64,000 nucleotides of DNA, taken from Marthasterias glacialis. Lineage: Eukaryota > Echinodermata > Asteroidea > Forcipulatida > Asteriidae. A program made the translations under genes and the position numbers. The notes beneath the pieces are model-generated. The model saw only the letters and a program-made list of their open reading frames with translations, did not search any database and was not told the DNA's origin. Shown here piece after piece: positions 40,421-52,581 of this stretch (position 1 is the first letter of the stretch; every line of letters starts with the position of its first letter). Location of the stretch: the NCBI GenBank assembly GCA_911728455.2, contig OU452233.1, positions 19,618,426-19,682,425 of the forward strand, read 5' to 3'.

Positions 40421-43400
40421 ACTTAAAGCTTTCATAAAACTGTTTATACTTTCATATTTCAAGCACGAGTGTTGCTCTTTAATTTTGATTACCCAAAGAT
40501 AGGTGAAACAACCATTGTTCCTTTTATTACTTTCACTGGAGCGGCAAAAAGACGCTACAAAAGGGATATATTATAAAGGAAAAAAAACCTCCTTTAGTTC
40601 TTCCCTTCAATTTGTTTTTTTTAGATCAGAAAGTTGTCCATCTAAGACCCTCTTAAAAGGAATAACACAAATATTGTTGTGTTCATAGTGGAACTTGTGA
40701 GCAGAGAGGTGAGAGATGCTATTTTCTCAACTGAAGAGAGTTTTTATAGCACCCATTATTGAGTATATTGACTCTATTCTAAGTCCTTAATATTACAGAC
40801 TATGTTATGGTGTAGCATTGTCACTTTCCCGATTCAAGTCAATATAATCAAGCTTCTCAGGCAGAAGGTAATGGTTGGAATTAGAAGCCCATCTACAAAG
40901 AAAGGACTCTGTGTTTTTCCTACTTTAAATGGGATTTTTTTTAATTTATAATACATGAGTTGCTTTACATTCTCAGACATGTATGTGTGCATGTTAATGT
41001 ACATGTATTAACAGAGTCCATGAATTGAAACAAATTTTTATTTATTTATTGCCAGACTTTTTATGAAATATTGGTACTAGTGTAATCTTATGCCCGACCT
41101 GCTCTCTTCCATGGTAAACATCTGACATCATTCCTAATCCTTGAAATTCCTCTTCCTCATTATTATCAGCTCTGTACTCAAGAAAATATGCACTCAGCTC
41201 TTCAAGTAATACTTGTATTAAGTATACCCATGTACCATCAAAGCCTGGAGCAATGAGAGGGACTGTAAATCATTGTGCATTCATATTTATGGTACTTACA
41301 CGCACAAGACGAGTTGTTCATCAGCTGACATTGTACACGGTGTCGTCATAGCCCACTGTATTATGCAGTGTCTTGACAAATCCACTTTTTAATAGCCTAA
41401 GTGTCAGACTCTTTAAGTTAACCAGTTTAGTTAATTTAATCTCAACAGCCAATTAAATGTATGTTTAGCAATAATTTGCCTACAGGCCAAGCCAGCCATT
41501 TTGGATTCATGAATAACAGTATTGGTACAGTAGCTGCCATGTTTTGATTTGATTGGATTATACACACTACGTACAGTACATGCCTGAGTGGACATGATTC
41601 TTTTTAAGACTGTTGCATTAAGTTTGTGTATGCCAAGACAGAAAGCAGATTGGCAAAGCATTTACTTTCTGAAATGATGGACTACAAGTGGACAAAGTGG
41701 CGCCCCATAATTCCTGTAACAGGGAAAATAACAGCCACTTACTAATCTAGATGAAATGAAGTCTCGCTGTGTACGATCATTCTTGCAAGTCCATTTTGTC
41801 TTGTTAAAAGGCACTCTGTGAGGCAAATTTTGTTTTCCTTTGGAACGTTTCAAGGGGCAACAAGGAAATGGCAAGTGGCAGGAAGGCCTTCCTTTTGTAA
41901 TTTTCGCTGACAATGTGACATGGCCGTGGCCGTCAGAACTTTCAAATCGCCAGAGACTTGCACATAAACCTGTCGGCACATGCACATATGTACTTGGCCT
42001 TAGCAACAACCGGCATCGATTTTAAATTTTTTGCTCTGAAATTCAACCCTTCATCTTGTGCTTGGATGTAATTGATATTGGAATAATCCTGAAGCCAACA
42101 TCTGGCCTTGTTCCCACTCAATCCCAAGCTCAATTTCATGAGGAGTTTTGTTCTGTTTCTCTTGCCATGTTCAATGTTGTAGTGTGCTGCTTGTACCTCT
42201 CATACACATCCACATAGGTAGTTATACCTCATTCTGTAAGAGTCCCTCTGTAGGGCTGTATGTAAGATGGAAGGATACCCACTTAAGATATTCTTCAAAG
42301 TATCTTGTAAATTAGGTTTGAATCTCGCAGTTTCTCTTACATCCCTGCGGCTAATAATGATAATTAGCTATCAGGATAGACTCAGACAACATGTATATCA
42401 TTCAGGTTTGTGCAATCATGCTAATGTGTGTTACAATGATTATAATATCCCCAGTGTTGCATTCTCATAAATCGAGACATGGCGGGTAGGGGGGGGATGG
42501 GTATGGGCCCACTTTGTCTAGGGGAAGCGGCACAACCATCAAACAACTTGCTTTCTAACTAGTGGATTACATTTTCTGTTGCTGCATTTGTGTCACTGTC
42601 ATAGAAGTGAAAGAAAATGTATAATGTGGCTCTCTCTGTCTGTCTCTCTGTGGTTGTAATTTAGAGTCTCAGATTAAATTAAAGATACATGTGAGTTGTT
42701 TTTACAGTTTGCAGAACTTATACTGTATGGTTCATGTATGCCTTTAGTAGATCATGGAGTTTTTGTTTCTGAGGAGATAATGAAAAAGCATGTAAACTGT
42801 TTTGATGAGTGCAATTCTAACAAAACTTTTTTGGGAGGAGACTGAAAAATGTTGAGATTTAGGCAAATTTAATTTTTGAAAACAGTGATGTGTCCTTTAC
42901 ATGTTCACATGTATACATCATTCTTGATTACTGTATTAGTCTACACAGACTGGACACGTAAATAAAAAAGTCTTCACACATTTTTGGGGCCTGTTCTTTA
43001 AATTGGAGAAGCAATTTAATGGATATTGGAAAAGTGTAATAAATCTTAGAAAGCAATCAATGAGAGACAGTCTGTTAATAACCAGTCCCCAGTCTCGCTG
43101 TGTCTTGTCAGCATTGTGTATCTTAGGGGCACTCCTGAATTTCATGCTAAGACAAGAACAGGCTTTTTCTTTTGTCACTTTCAGCACAAAGTGTCCTACC
43201 ATAATACTTCAGAATGTACGAATACCATGGTTAGCCAGTAAACAAGTACATGTATATCTTTCTTCTTATAATTGTAGTTGTCCCTTCTTCTCTGAATAAG
43301 GAGAACTTTAAACTTGAATCAGGAAACATTTACAAGTGTTACGTCTAACTACCCAATCCATGTAAAGTTTAGTTTACCAATCTACAAATGTAAGAATACT

Positions 43401-46400
43401 AAAAAGATGGTTACCAGCTAATGATAGGCACTTCCATGATTAATTAACGGACTTTGCCTGTCACAGCTTTATAAAGCTTTTACGGCTCTTCTTGATGTGG
43501 GGAACAGAATCTTGAAGAAAATGCACATCTTAAGAAATCTGCATATTGCACACTTTTGTCCCCATGTCCAGAAGCCTTTAGGTTGAACACTTATGTACTC
43601 TGTCCATGCGGTCAAGTAGCAAAATGCTAAAAATTTCCCCCATCGCTTTGCCCCGAATGCTAGTTATGTTCAAGATGCTTGTTGAAGTGGCAAGGTGGTT
43701 GTTTGAGTTCACCAATCTGCCGCAAGCTTCAGACAAAATCCATTGAAGCATGAAGTGATTTAGAGTCAGACTGTAGTCTCACGTTCAAGATGTCTCCTGC
43801 TAAATAAATGCAGTTGAATTCTAAAAATCAAGGCGAAAATATTCTTGAATTTTCATCCTTTTTTCCCTTTTTTGTTTGTGGGCTTGACTTGTAATAAATG
43901 GCCTACATTGTACCTTTGTGGTCAGTTTTGAAAACCTCACATCTTATAGATGGGAAATGGCCAGCAGTGGCTTTGCATACAAATTAGTGATCCGTATGAG
44001 TCACAATTTGGACAGAAAGTGGTTTACATTAGTTGTATTAGTCAGTGTTAGCTTAGAGTTCATGCCAAGTCAAACTTGCCACATCTATAAGATCAGTAAG
44101 AAAGAGATGCAATCCAACATGTAAGAGATTTTCAGTACAATGAAATAATTTTTTTATAAAGCAGAACTAATAGATATATTACACTCTTAAAAACCTTTTC
44201 TGAATCAAGGAGTGCTGATAAGTTTTGACATTTTCCTGATTGGGCCTGTTGTGTAGGAAGTTTGAATTGTTCACTTACAAGACAAGAGTCCTTAATTGTG
44301 CAGGATTCCATATTGATGTCTATTCACACCTCTATGTGTTGTGAGTTCCTTGGTACCGACACAGACAAAAATTGATGCACAGCACGGAGGCGGACGGATA
44401 GAAGGAGGGAGGGAGAAGAAGAAATCGGTCATGATGAAAAAAAAATATGTTAAGTGCTTGATTTCTCACTTGTGCAGCCATTGAGGCGTGTACATGTAGT
44501 TGGAGAGGGTCACTCTGGGTATGTGTACTTTAAAGACCTGGGTAAAGTTGAATTTGAGGGGCTACTAACAGGAATCCTTTTAAATCTTGCTGTTTGCTTG
44601 TTTAGAAAGAGGTGTACTGGATGTGTGAGGCTGTTGAAGAATCATGTTTATATGTTCTACTTGCATCCCTGTTGGCATCTATAGCTACATTGAAATGAAT
44701 AAAGAACTTGGTTTGAAATAAACAGAGAAAAGACAAAGGTTTATTGTTAAATCTCAGTGGCCAGGATTTAAGGTGTTGCAATTTACACAGTCAGTCCCAG
44801 TTTAGAAAGTGATTTAGTCTGTTATTTCCGTATGAATATAATAAGTACTAGTCTTTTCATAATCAGCTTCTACATGTACACATGTACATGGTCGATGTCA
44901 ACAGGTCATTGTGTTTTACTGCTCCTCCTGTAGAACCAGGCTTGCTCTAGACCTTTTCTTCAAACTGTTATGATATTTACATCATACAGTACTTCACTAT
45001 TTCCAGTGGCCTTCAAGACAGGGATGGTGGGGGGGGGGATGAAATAAAAAAAAATAGTTGTATTTTGCTAATGAGCATGTATTGTAATACTTCATTATTG
45101 TATATTTGTCTTATACATAATGAATGTATTGTCAATCTTTTTGTCTTTTCTTTTTTAAAGGAGGTACATTCTCTTACACTGCGGCATTTGTCTTTTGAAT
45201 AACCAATTTAAAGTTGTACCCTTCAGGCAATAAATACAATAATATAGAAAGTCATTTTTAGCTCCTTATACTTTTCAGAGTAGGTTGTTAGACTTGATGA
45301 TTCATCATGAGAATTGTTGATGATTTCTGTCCATCCATTATTTGTTGTAAGCAATCGTTGCATATTGCCAAAAAACGGCACTATCTTGAAAGCCCCAATG
45401 GGCCTGGAGGCATGCATTGGCTGATTTTACTGCTCCAGAAAATGCCAACAACGGGGACATTTGGGTTTGAGGACATTTTATACTTATGCAATCATCTCAT
45501 TTGAATTAAGGGGGGGAGGAAGGGAGACTGTTTTTCTACAAATCTTCAAAGTGTACCACTTTAAACACAATTCATGATTGTTATTTTAGGGATGAGAAAT
45601 TTCAGACTTTTATCTGAATTCAAACCTTTTTTTAGTTTGCCTGGTGAAAAAAAGTAGCTGTGTTTTCTTCAGATTTAAAAAAAAACCTGCTACTTCTCTT
45701 TCCCTATCACAGAGGATGCTTTTCCCCAAAGCTCTTTGAAATCTATGACTCCAGGGGTTACGTAAAAGGTGGTAATGTCGCTTAAAATTCCTCCTAACAT
45801 TTGGGCCTTAGTTTCCGACTTTATTATCATCAATGACTCTCACCACTGTTAATTGTTAACAAATCTAGGAAGAAATATTCCACCAAGATTAGAAAAGGTC
45901 AATGATTAATTTCTTTGAATAAAAAGAAAATAAATTGATACATATTTTCCTTTTTTATTTATGTATAGGAATTAAATTGTGAACTCAGTTTTAGGATAGG
46001 AAAAACAGTTGTTAATTTATAGTGATATTGTTATATAGTGAGCAAGCTAGTGTGCGAGTTGTTTTGTATACAATCCAAAAGTCATACATAAACTTTTTAA
46101 ACATAAGTTCTTGAGACTTAAGATCTGATTTTAAACCCTCAACTTTCTGTAGAATATTGGAGAATTGAAACAAATTCTTCAACCAACTGAAAAACAAATG
46201 GAGTGAAACCTGCATTTCAATTTGAAAAAAAGGTTTTATGCAAAGTACCTATACTGATATAATTTTTTTTTTTATTTTTTTTTTTTATATACAGATGTAC
46301 ATGTACATGCATGTTTATATTCATTGTACTAAGATGTCATGTAACCAAGACAAAACTGAATTTGTAAGACTTCTGATAACCCTTGTAACAGTTTGGTTTA

Positions 46401-47340
46401 ATTAGTAACCCTATCTGAGATCTATATATTATGGATTAGTACACCAAAACATGATTGACTTTATTTCTCGATGTGAACTGACATGACCCTATTGCTAGCA
46501 AGCAGTGAGCTATTAATTAACATTTTTGCCTTGTGTCATACAATCATTGAATGGTACTTGAAGCTCTGAGGTGCTGCTTGCCATTGGGAATCCATCCTTG
46601 TTGACACTTCTCCTTTAATCTAGATGAGTAACGTCCCATCTCATTACCAAGCCCCCAATATGAGAATAAATTCCACCTTCTCCACTGCAGAATATTATGA
46701 GAGAAAAAAATCTTGTTGACTCCATTTTCTCTGGCATATGTATCTTGTCGACAAATATCTGCTCAGATTTTATTTTTTAATGACCGTCTCTACCGCCGTC
46801 TAATCAAAATCAGGTGTGATCTTCAATGAATTTGTCTGCTGGACAAATTTGAAACGTGAAAGAGATAATTACTTCGTGAGATACATTAGCAGGAGTGGCA
46901 CCTACTTCGGGACATGTACGACTGCGTGTTCTGAACAGCTATGCTTAACATACATGACACGTGTGTGTATACAGTGTGCATGTGAAAGTGTATGTACTGT
47001 AGGATGTATGTGTGTAGGTCGTCGTTTGTAAAATAATCATTCATTGTGCTGCAAGGGACTACACTGGAAGCTTAATACACCAACCAACCACCTGTTTTTG
47101 AGGGAGGGAATTCACATAACTGTTGTTAATGCTGGCGTTGGGTTGATGTTGACATTTCTGCAAGATACATGTTTGTGTGAGTCACCATTGTGACTGGTGA
47201 GGTGTACAGCTGGCGTTGCTGTTGTCGAACCAGTTGGCCTCAGTGGAGTTGATACAACATCGCCATGATGCATGTTTTTGTTAATGTCTCAGCATCGCTG
47301 ATGTACTCCAAGAAGAAGGTTTGATGAAGTGCACTTTATT

Positions 47341-47410
47341 TTCTCCTCTCTACCCTTTTCTCCCTCTCTGTCTCTCTCTCTCCCCTTCTTTGTCTCTGTG
47401 TCTCTCTCTT
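47341..47410 (+). repeat. CT-rich pyrimidine tract
   Basis: About 70 bases of imperfect (CT)n with interspersed TGTCT. As intron RNA it would be a polypyrimidine stretch. Confidence 0.85.
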
Positions 47411-49040
47411 AGTGTGGGCATGCATGATTGATTTCCAATTCTGCAGTTATTTTGCCAAGTTGATTGTCATAGAAATATTACTATGCATGTTTGTCTACAG
47501 TATGCCCTATGTAGATGAATTACAGTTACTGTACAGTAAGGGTACTTCAGAAATGCCAGAAGCTTGAGTTAGAATTGATATGGAAGCAACCATGAGGAAA
47601 AGGAGGAGGAGTATCCAAAGACAATGGCTAATTATTAACTAATTCCTATTTACCATCCTCAATATGCTGATTAATAATTGACACTCCTGGTGTAAACGAG
47701 AGAGAAAAGTAGAATTGCAGTGATGATATTTCAATAGAATGCAACTGAATGGGTAGTAACACATTTACTAGTATCTTATGGAAAGTGTCAATGTGTGTGT
47801 ATTTGTTACCTTTATGTGGCCCTTAAGAGATAAATAACACAAAAACATGGAAACGTAAAGCAGAAATTCATCCTTTTTCATTATGGCTGTGGCTTAAAAG
47901 CAAATAAAGCCATAGCCATAGCCAATACCCTTGCTGCTAATCTGATTTGACCTACATTGTACATGTAGCATGTCACTCAGCAGTAAGCTCATTAACTAGC
48001 ACCACTCCACAAAGTAAAAACAGGGAACCAAACCATTGTTTGGATTAGTGAACTGCAGATAGTGTTGGCAGCATATTGTTTATAATATACAAGGTTATGG
48101 AAGCATAAGAATTCAACACCATATTTCTTGCTGTCTGAAAACAAAAGACACCACGTTTTGTGTTGTCTTTTAGTATTTTATACTTGGGCACAGAAATCTT
48201 GGACTAAATTTTTTGCTGTTTAACACTCCATCTCTCTTTTTTGTTTCATATAATGTGGGTAAAATTCACAATTTTTCTTTTTTATAAAAGTGAGTATGTC
48301 AATTACTAAACCAAACATGTTGCCAATGTTTTGCATACAATCTGATTGTTCTAAAGACAAATGTCATTTTTGGCGTTGCAGAAATGGGAGCATCAAGTTC
48401 TATACACTCTGCCTGAAACTTCTGTAAAATTTGATGAAAAATTGGCCCCCCAAATCATTAATAGTTAGATTTTTAGCATTTTGTTTTGTTTAATATCTTG
48501 ACAAAAATGACTGGTAATCCTTGAACGAGGAATACAGAACTAATGCATAATCAAGCAAATTAAAAACGTCTACGTAATACTTGTATAATACACAAGTATG
48601 AAGTGGAAAACAGTTAAAACATTGTTGACTGACTGACTTGTTTTTAATTTTCATGGACAAGAAGATTGAAATTAAGACAATTTCTCCCAAATAACATTTC
48701 ATGATTTTTACAAATGTCCACAGAGATCCTGAGTGCTTGAGTATTACCACTGATGTTGTTAATGGAATTTTTTTTAAAGAATATAAAGATTGTATGCACT
48801 ATTTTATAGAAATTTCTTGAATTATGTCCATTCTAAGATAACAAAATTATGGCAGTTTCATTGTGTTTGCATGTAGCTGTGACAAGAATTTTTTTTTATG
48901 AAATGTAACAAAGAAATTTTACCAGAAGTGAGTATTTCCATCATATTCATTCACAATATCACAACGCATTATTCTGTTGTAATTCATTTCTGAGAGATAT
49001 CTTACAAGGTTTATGGGAGATTATAAGATTATTCCCAACT

Positions 49041-49054
49041 GTTGCCATGGTAAT
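49041..49054 (+). promoter_or_regulatory. RFX X-box-like motif
   Basis: GTTGCCATGGTAAT differs by one base from the palindromic RFX X-box GTTGCCATGGTAAC. Weaker relatives are at 7518, 15498 and 52568. Motif match only. Confidence 0.3.
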
Positions 49055-49230
49055 TTAGTGTCTATATAAATCAAGAATCCAAGCATCCTTTCCGTCATCA
49101 ATAATTCATTGTACTTTTGTATATGTTAGATTGAGTGGGATTTAATTTGATTTCATTTACAAACCAAATACAGGAGTTATAGGTTAATGGATTTCAGGAT
49201 TTTTATTTAAATTGCAAAAACAGAACTTTA

Positions 49231-49808
49231 TTTGACAGTCCTTTTCTTGACAGTCCTTTTCATGACGGTCCTTTTCTTGACGGTCCTTTTCTTGACAGTC
49301 CTTTTCTTGACAGTCCTTTTCTTGACAGTCCTTTTCATGACAGTCCTTTTCTTGACAGTCCTTTTCATGACAGTCCTTTTCTTGACAGTCCTTTTCATGA
49401 CAGTCCTTTTCATGACAGTCCTTTTCTTGACAGTCCTTTTCTTGACAGTCCTTTTCTTGACAGTCCTTTTCTTGATAGTCCTTTTCTTGGCAGTCCTTTT
49501 CTTGATAGTCCTTTTCTTGACAGTCCTTTTCATGACAGTCCTTTTCTTGACAGTCCTTTTCATGACAGTCCTTTTCTTGACAGTCCTTTTCATGACAGTC
49601 CTTTTCTTGACAGTCCTTTTCTTGACAGTCCTTTTCTTGGCAGTCCTTTTCTTGGCAGTCCTTTTCTTGATAGTCCTTTTCTTGACAGTCCTTTTCTTGA
49701 CAGTTCTTTTCTTGACAGTCCTTTTCTTGACAGTCCTTTTCATGACAGTCCTTTTCATGACAGTCCTTTTCATGACAGTCCTTTTCTTGACAGTCCTTTT
49801 CTTGAAAG
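49231..49808. repeat. 15-bp minisatellite, about 38 copies, open on both strands
   Basis: The unit is CAGTCCTTTTCTTGA on the plus strand, with variants CATGA for CTTGA and CGGT, TAGT or GGCAGT at the junction. A period of 15 leaves one frame uninterrupted on each strand: plus gives (LTVLF/MTVLF)n over 49232-49870, and minus gives (KKRTV/MKRTV)n over 49878-49228 with an MKSQGKSPRL... lead. No family, promoter or splice evidence supports either as a gene, and both follow automatically from an open unit. In the DLG transcript direction each unit reads CCTTTTCTTGACAG, a pyrimidine tract followed by CAG like a 3' splice site. L and M variants are interspersed irregularly with local block duplications. 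Confidence 0.95.
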
Positions 49809-50483
49809 ACCTTCGAGGTAAGGTCTGTGTAAGAAATGTCAAATTCAAAAGTCTTGGACTTTTCCCTTGAGATTTCACCTTAAATATGTGTTGATTTCAT
49901 CTCAATTGTGTAATCGTAAAGATGGAATACATACTTTTTTGAGGTAAAAAGGCTTCTTTATTACTGCTTTGCTTTTAAACACTTTGTACATACAATGTTC
50001 ATCTCTCCTAAGTAAGTCTTTATAATTGATTAATTCGTTTTGTAAATAAAGTACCCAGATGTCCCATTGGCTGACAACATGTTTCTGACAAAACTATTTC
50101 TAAATGAGATCAGTGACATCATTGACTTGTGTACATTTAGATCTTTTGAAACCAATTTCATCACAATTGGAAGTCATCATTTTGCTTCCATTCTCATCAC
50201 CATTGTGGTCGTCATCTCACCCCAAAAACTACATCCTTAACTCATGATTGAAGTGAATGTTTAGCACCTGGTAGCATTACACTGAGTATGTACATACATT
50301 GTACACCTACATGTCAATAAGTTAATGTACAGTAGTAGGTTGTATAGAGAAGTAAATTTGGGCTAAAACAGGAAATTTAACATGAATATTTGAATATCAA
50401 TTTCATTTTGCCTTACACCGATGTGTGATAAGCACTGTATACTCAGTGCTTTCGAGTCCTGTGGGAAAAAAAAATCCACGGGC

Positions 50484-50556
50484 AACTCGGGTGGGATTCG
50501 AACCCACGAGTCCCGCATGACTAGAGCAGATGTCTTAACCACTAGACCACCGAGCA
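50484..50556 (-). repeat. tRNA-like sequence, probably tRNA-derived SINE head
   Basis: The minus strand folds as a 73-base tRNA-like cloverleaf. The acceptor GCTCGG pairs with CCGAGT, the D arm is GTCTAGTGGTTAAGAC with an A-box-like TGGTCTAGTGG, and the T arm is GTGGGTTCGAATCCCAC with a perfect B box GGTTCGAATCC. The anticodon arm is poor: TCTGC pairs with GCGGG only around a nine-base loop, or the usual position 33 is not T, and the outer acceptor pair is T:T. That argues against a working tRNA and for a tRNA-derived retroposon or pseudogene. The promoter boxes could still recruit RNA polymerase III. No clear SINE tail was identified. Confidence 0.6.
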
Positions 50557-50790
50557 CGCCTGGTGACGAGGGGCCAGTTCGAATCCAAAATTAACATCTA
50601 TGTATGTGAACATTTGAGTTAGGAAGAAACAAAAGAGGTGCAACAGGCTGACTTTGACTTCATGTTCGCAATGAATACAAGAAATAGCACTTTTGTTTTG
50701 AAGTTCTACAGACACACAGTCACACATGTTTATCGACCCAGTATATCCAGAACTTCTCTTCTTCTCCCATTGTTCTTGTTAGCGATGTCC

Positions 50791-51045
50791 CCATTAGCTT
50801 TTTTTTGAAGTATGGCAGACACTATAAAAATAGAAGTGCACTGTTTGGTTTTTGTGTGTACAGACAAATTTACCCAAGCATTAGTGCCCTAGTAATGTGT
50901 CCTCAAAATGGTGGACACATTACAAGCCATTTTGAGATGGTGGACACATTACCAGGACTATTTGGTTTGGGTAAGTTTGTCTGTACACACCCAAACCATC
51001 CAGTGCACTTCTATAGTGTCCGCCATACCTCAAAAAGGCTAATTG
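50791..51045. mobile_element. Foldback (hairpin) element, about 120-bp arms
   Basis: The left arm 50791-50911 and right arm 50927-51045 are inverted copies. Shared blocks include TATGGCRGACACTATA, GAAGTGCACT, GTGTGTACAGACAAA, ACCCAA, GTAATGTGTCC and TCAAAATGG, separated by a 15-base loop. Extra copies of GGACACATTAC in the loop and right arm (50913 and 50942) allow alternative pairings. As intron RNA it would form a long imperfect hairpin. It looks like a snap-back MITE or a locally formed inverted duplication. A 120-codon frame passing through it is incidental. Confidence 0.85.
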
Positions 51046-52567
51046 GCTTTGTACACCAAATTGAAGCGAGGACATTCTCGTCTGCTGTCAATCCACCAGG
51101 GTACCTTTTGTTGAAGTCTTTGGTGTCATTGGTAGACACATCTGTACATACACACAGACTTTCATAAAACAGTAAGAAATACTGCAGCATACACTGTATC
51201 TTTAATCCTCAGTGAAGTCTTTTTTCCCTTTTACTTTTTATATTCTGCATGATTATCATTCACTGAGTCAACAGTGAAGACAGGTGCCTATTGATTTGTG
51301 AGACGAAGAACTCTGATTTAGGGGAGCTGAAAACATCCCCAAACCAGTGAAATTAGATTACTCATGCTGCACCAGTTTTGGCAGAAAAAAAAATCAAGAA
51401 TCTCCAGGAAATTAGATAAAGGGTGGTATAAGAAGCATCATTTCTTGATTTTGAAATATTTCCTTGGAGTAAATTTTTGTAGCAGTGTGTAATATCTGCA
51501 TGTAATGAAAGCAATTTTGCCAAACTTTCCTCCTTAATGCTTGACTTTTAAAAAGGTTATTTTGGGAATGGGAATTTCCTGATGTGATCAATATTTCAGA
51601 GAAATCTCAAGTATGTAATTGTGTCCTTTTCTCAATTTATGACATTTGTTTCTGACTGAAATGGAGCATTTATTTCAGCATTATATCAGTTATCTTGGCT
51701 ACAACACCATGATAACAGTCAATACATTTATAGTTTAACTATTGCTTTTCATTCTTCTTTTGAATCTTCCAAGACTCGTTGACCTGGTTTCCGTCTATTG
51801 ATCAACCTGTCTTACAATTTCCTTTTCAGTCTCATCTGTGTTTTGTTTCCATTGGTTTGTCACTCCATTTGTTCATCTCAACCAGACTCATAAAACAAGC
51901 CGGGGGCTGTTTTTCTTTAGAAAAATATGTTTTTCGGGAAGCTGTGCTGACAACAGAAAAAGGAAACATAAAGATCAAGATATTGACATACAATGGTGTT
52001 ATATCTTGGTTTTCGGTATAAACAAGATTCGATACCTGTCTTTTGAAGTCGTATATATATATACTTGTTATTGACATTGCATGGCAGAATTTAAGAGGAA
52101 AGTTAGCACCATCCACAGAGGTCAAGTCTAACCTACAAAGCTGTATTTTAGTTGTTTTCCCCCTGTCTTTGTATTTTTTATTTGCTATAAAAAGATCAGA
52201 TGCTTTCAACATATCTGAAAGCTGTTTTGAAAATTGCTGTCAAGAGACACCTTTACACAAATTGAATACTAAGCATCTCTTATTTCTGCTGACAGACAGT
52301 TATTAATACATCCCCATCCTTGCACATATTTCTACTTAGGAAAATATAGTTCTTGGTAAATGTATTCTTCCTGTCTACTTGTCTTGAGTAATAATTCCCA
52401 CGAGTCGGATTTCTCTGCAAAAATACATGTCTTTTCATCATGACCGATAAAAACGGACTACATTTCAGCAAGTTTATTTGTTGGTGGTCTGTCAGTAGAA
52501 ACTGAAGCTTCAGCTTGGGAGATTGGTATTATTTGCCTGAATCATGGATGCCCTTTGAGACGGCATG

Positions 52568-52581
52568 GTTATCATGGAAAC
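52568..52581 (+). promoter_or_regulatory. RFX X-box-like motif
   Basis: GTTATCATGGAAAC is an imperfect inverted pair of RFX half sites. By-eye match only. Confidence 0.2.

Noticed and set aside
41662-42009. 115-codon minus-strand frame in a slightly GC-richer patch
   Set aside because: No family match and Cys/Pro-rich composition without a pattern. It may be a conserved non-coding element, but I cannot test conservation.
47882-47915. Small hairpin GGCTGTGGCTT / AAGCCATAGCC
   Set aside because: An 11-base stem with one mismatch is expected by chance in a window of this size.
51779-52306. Overlapping frames of 78-126 codons on both strands
   Set aside because: Both strands are open over the same AT-rich DNA with no recognisable domain, so chance openness is the simpler reading.
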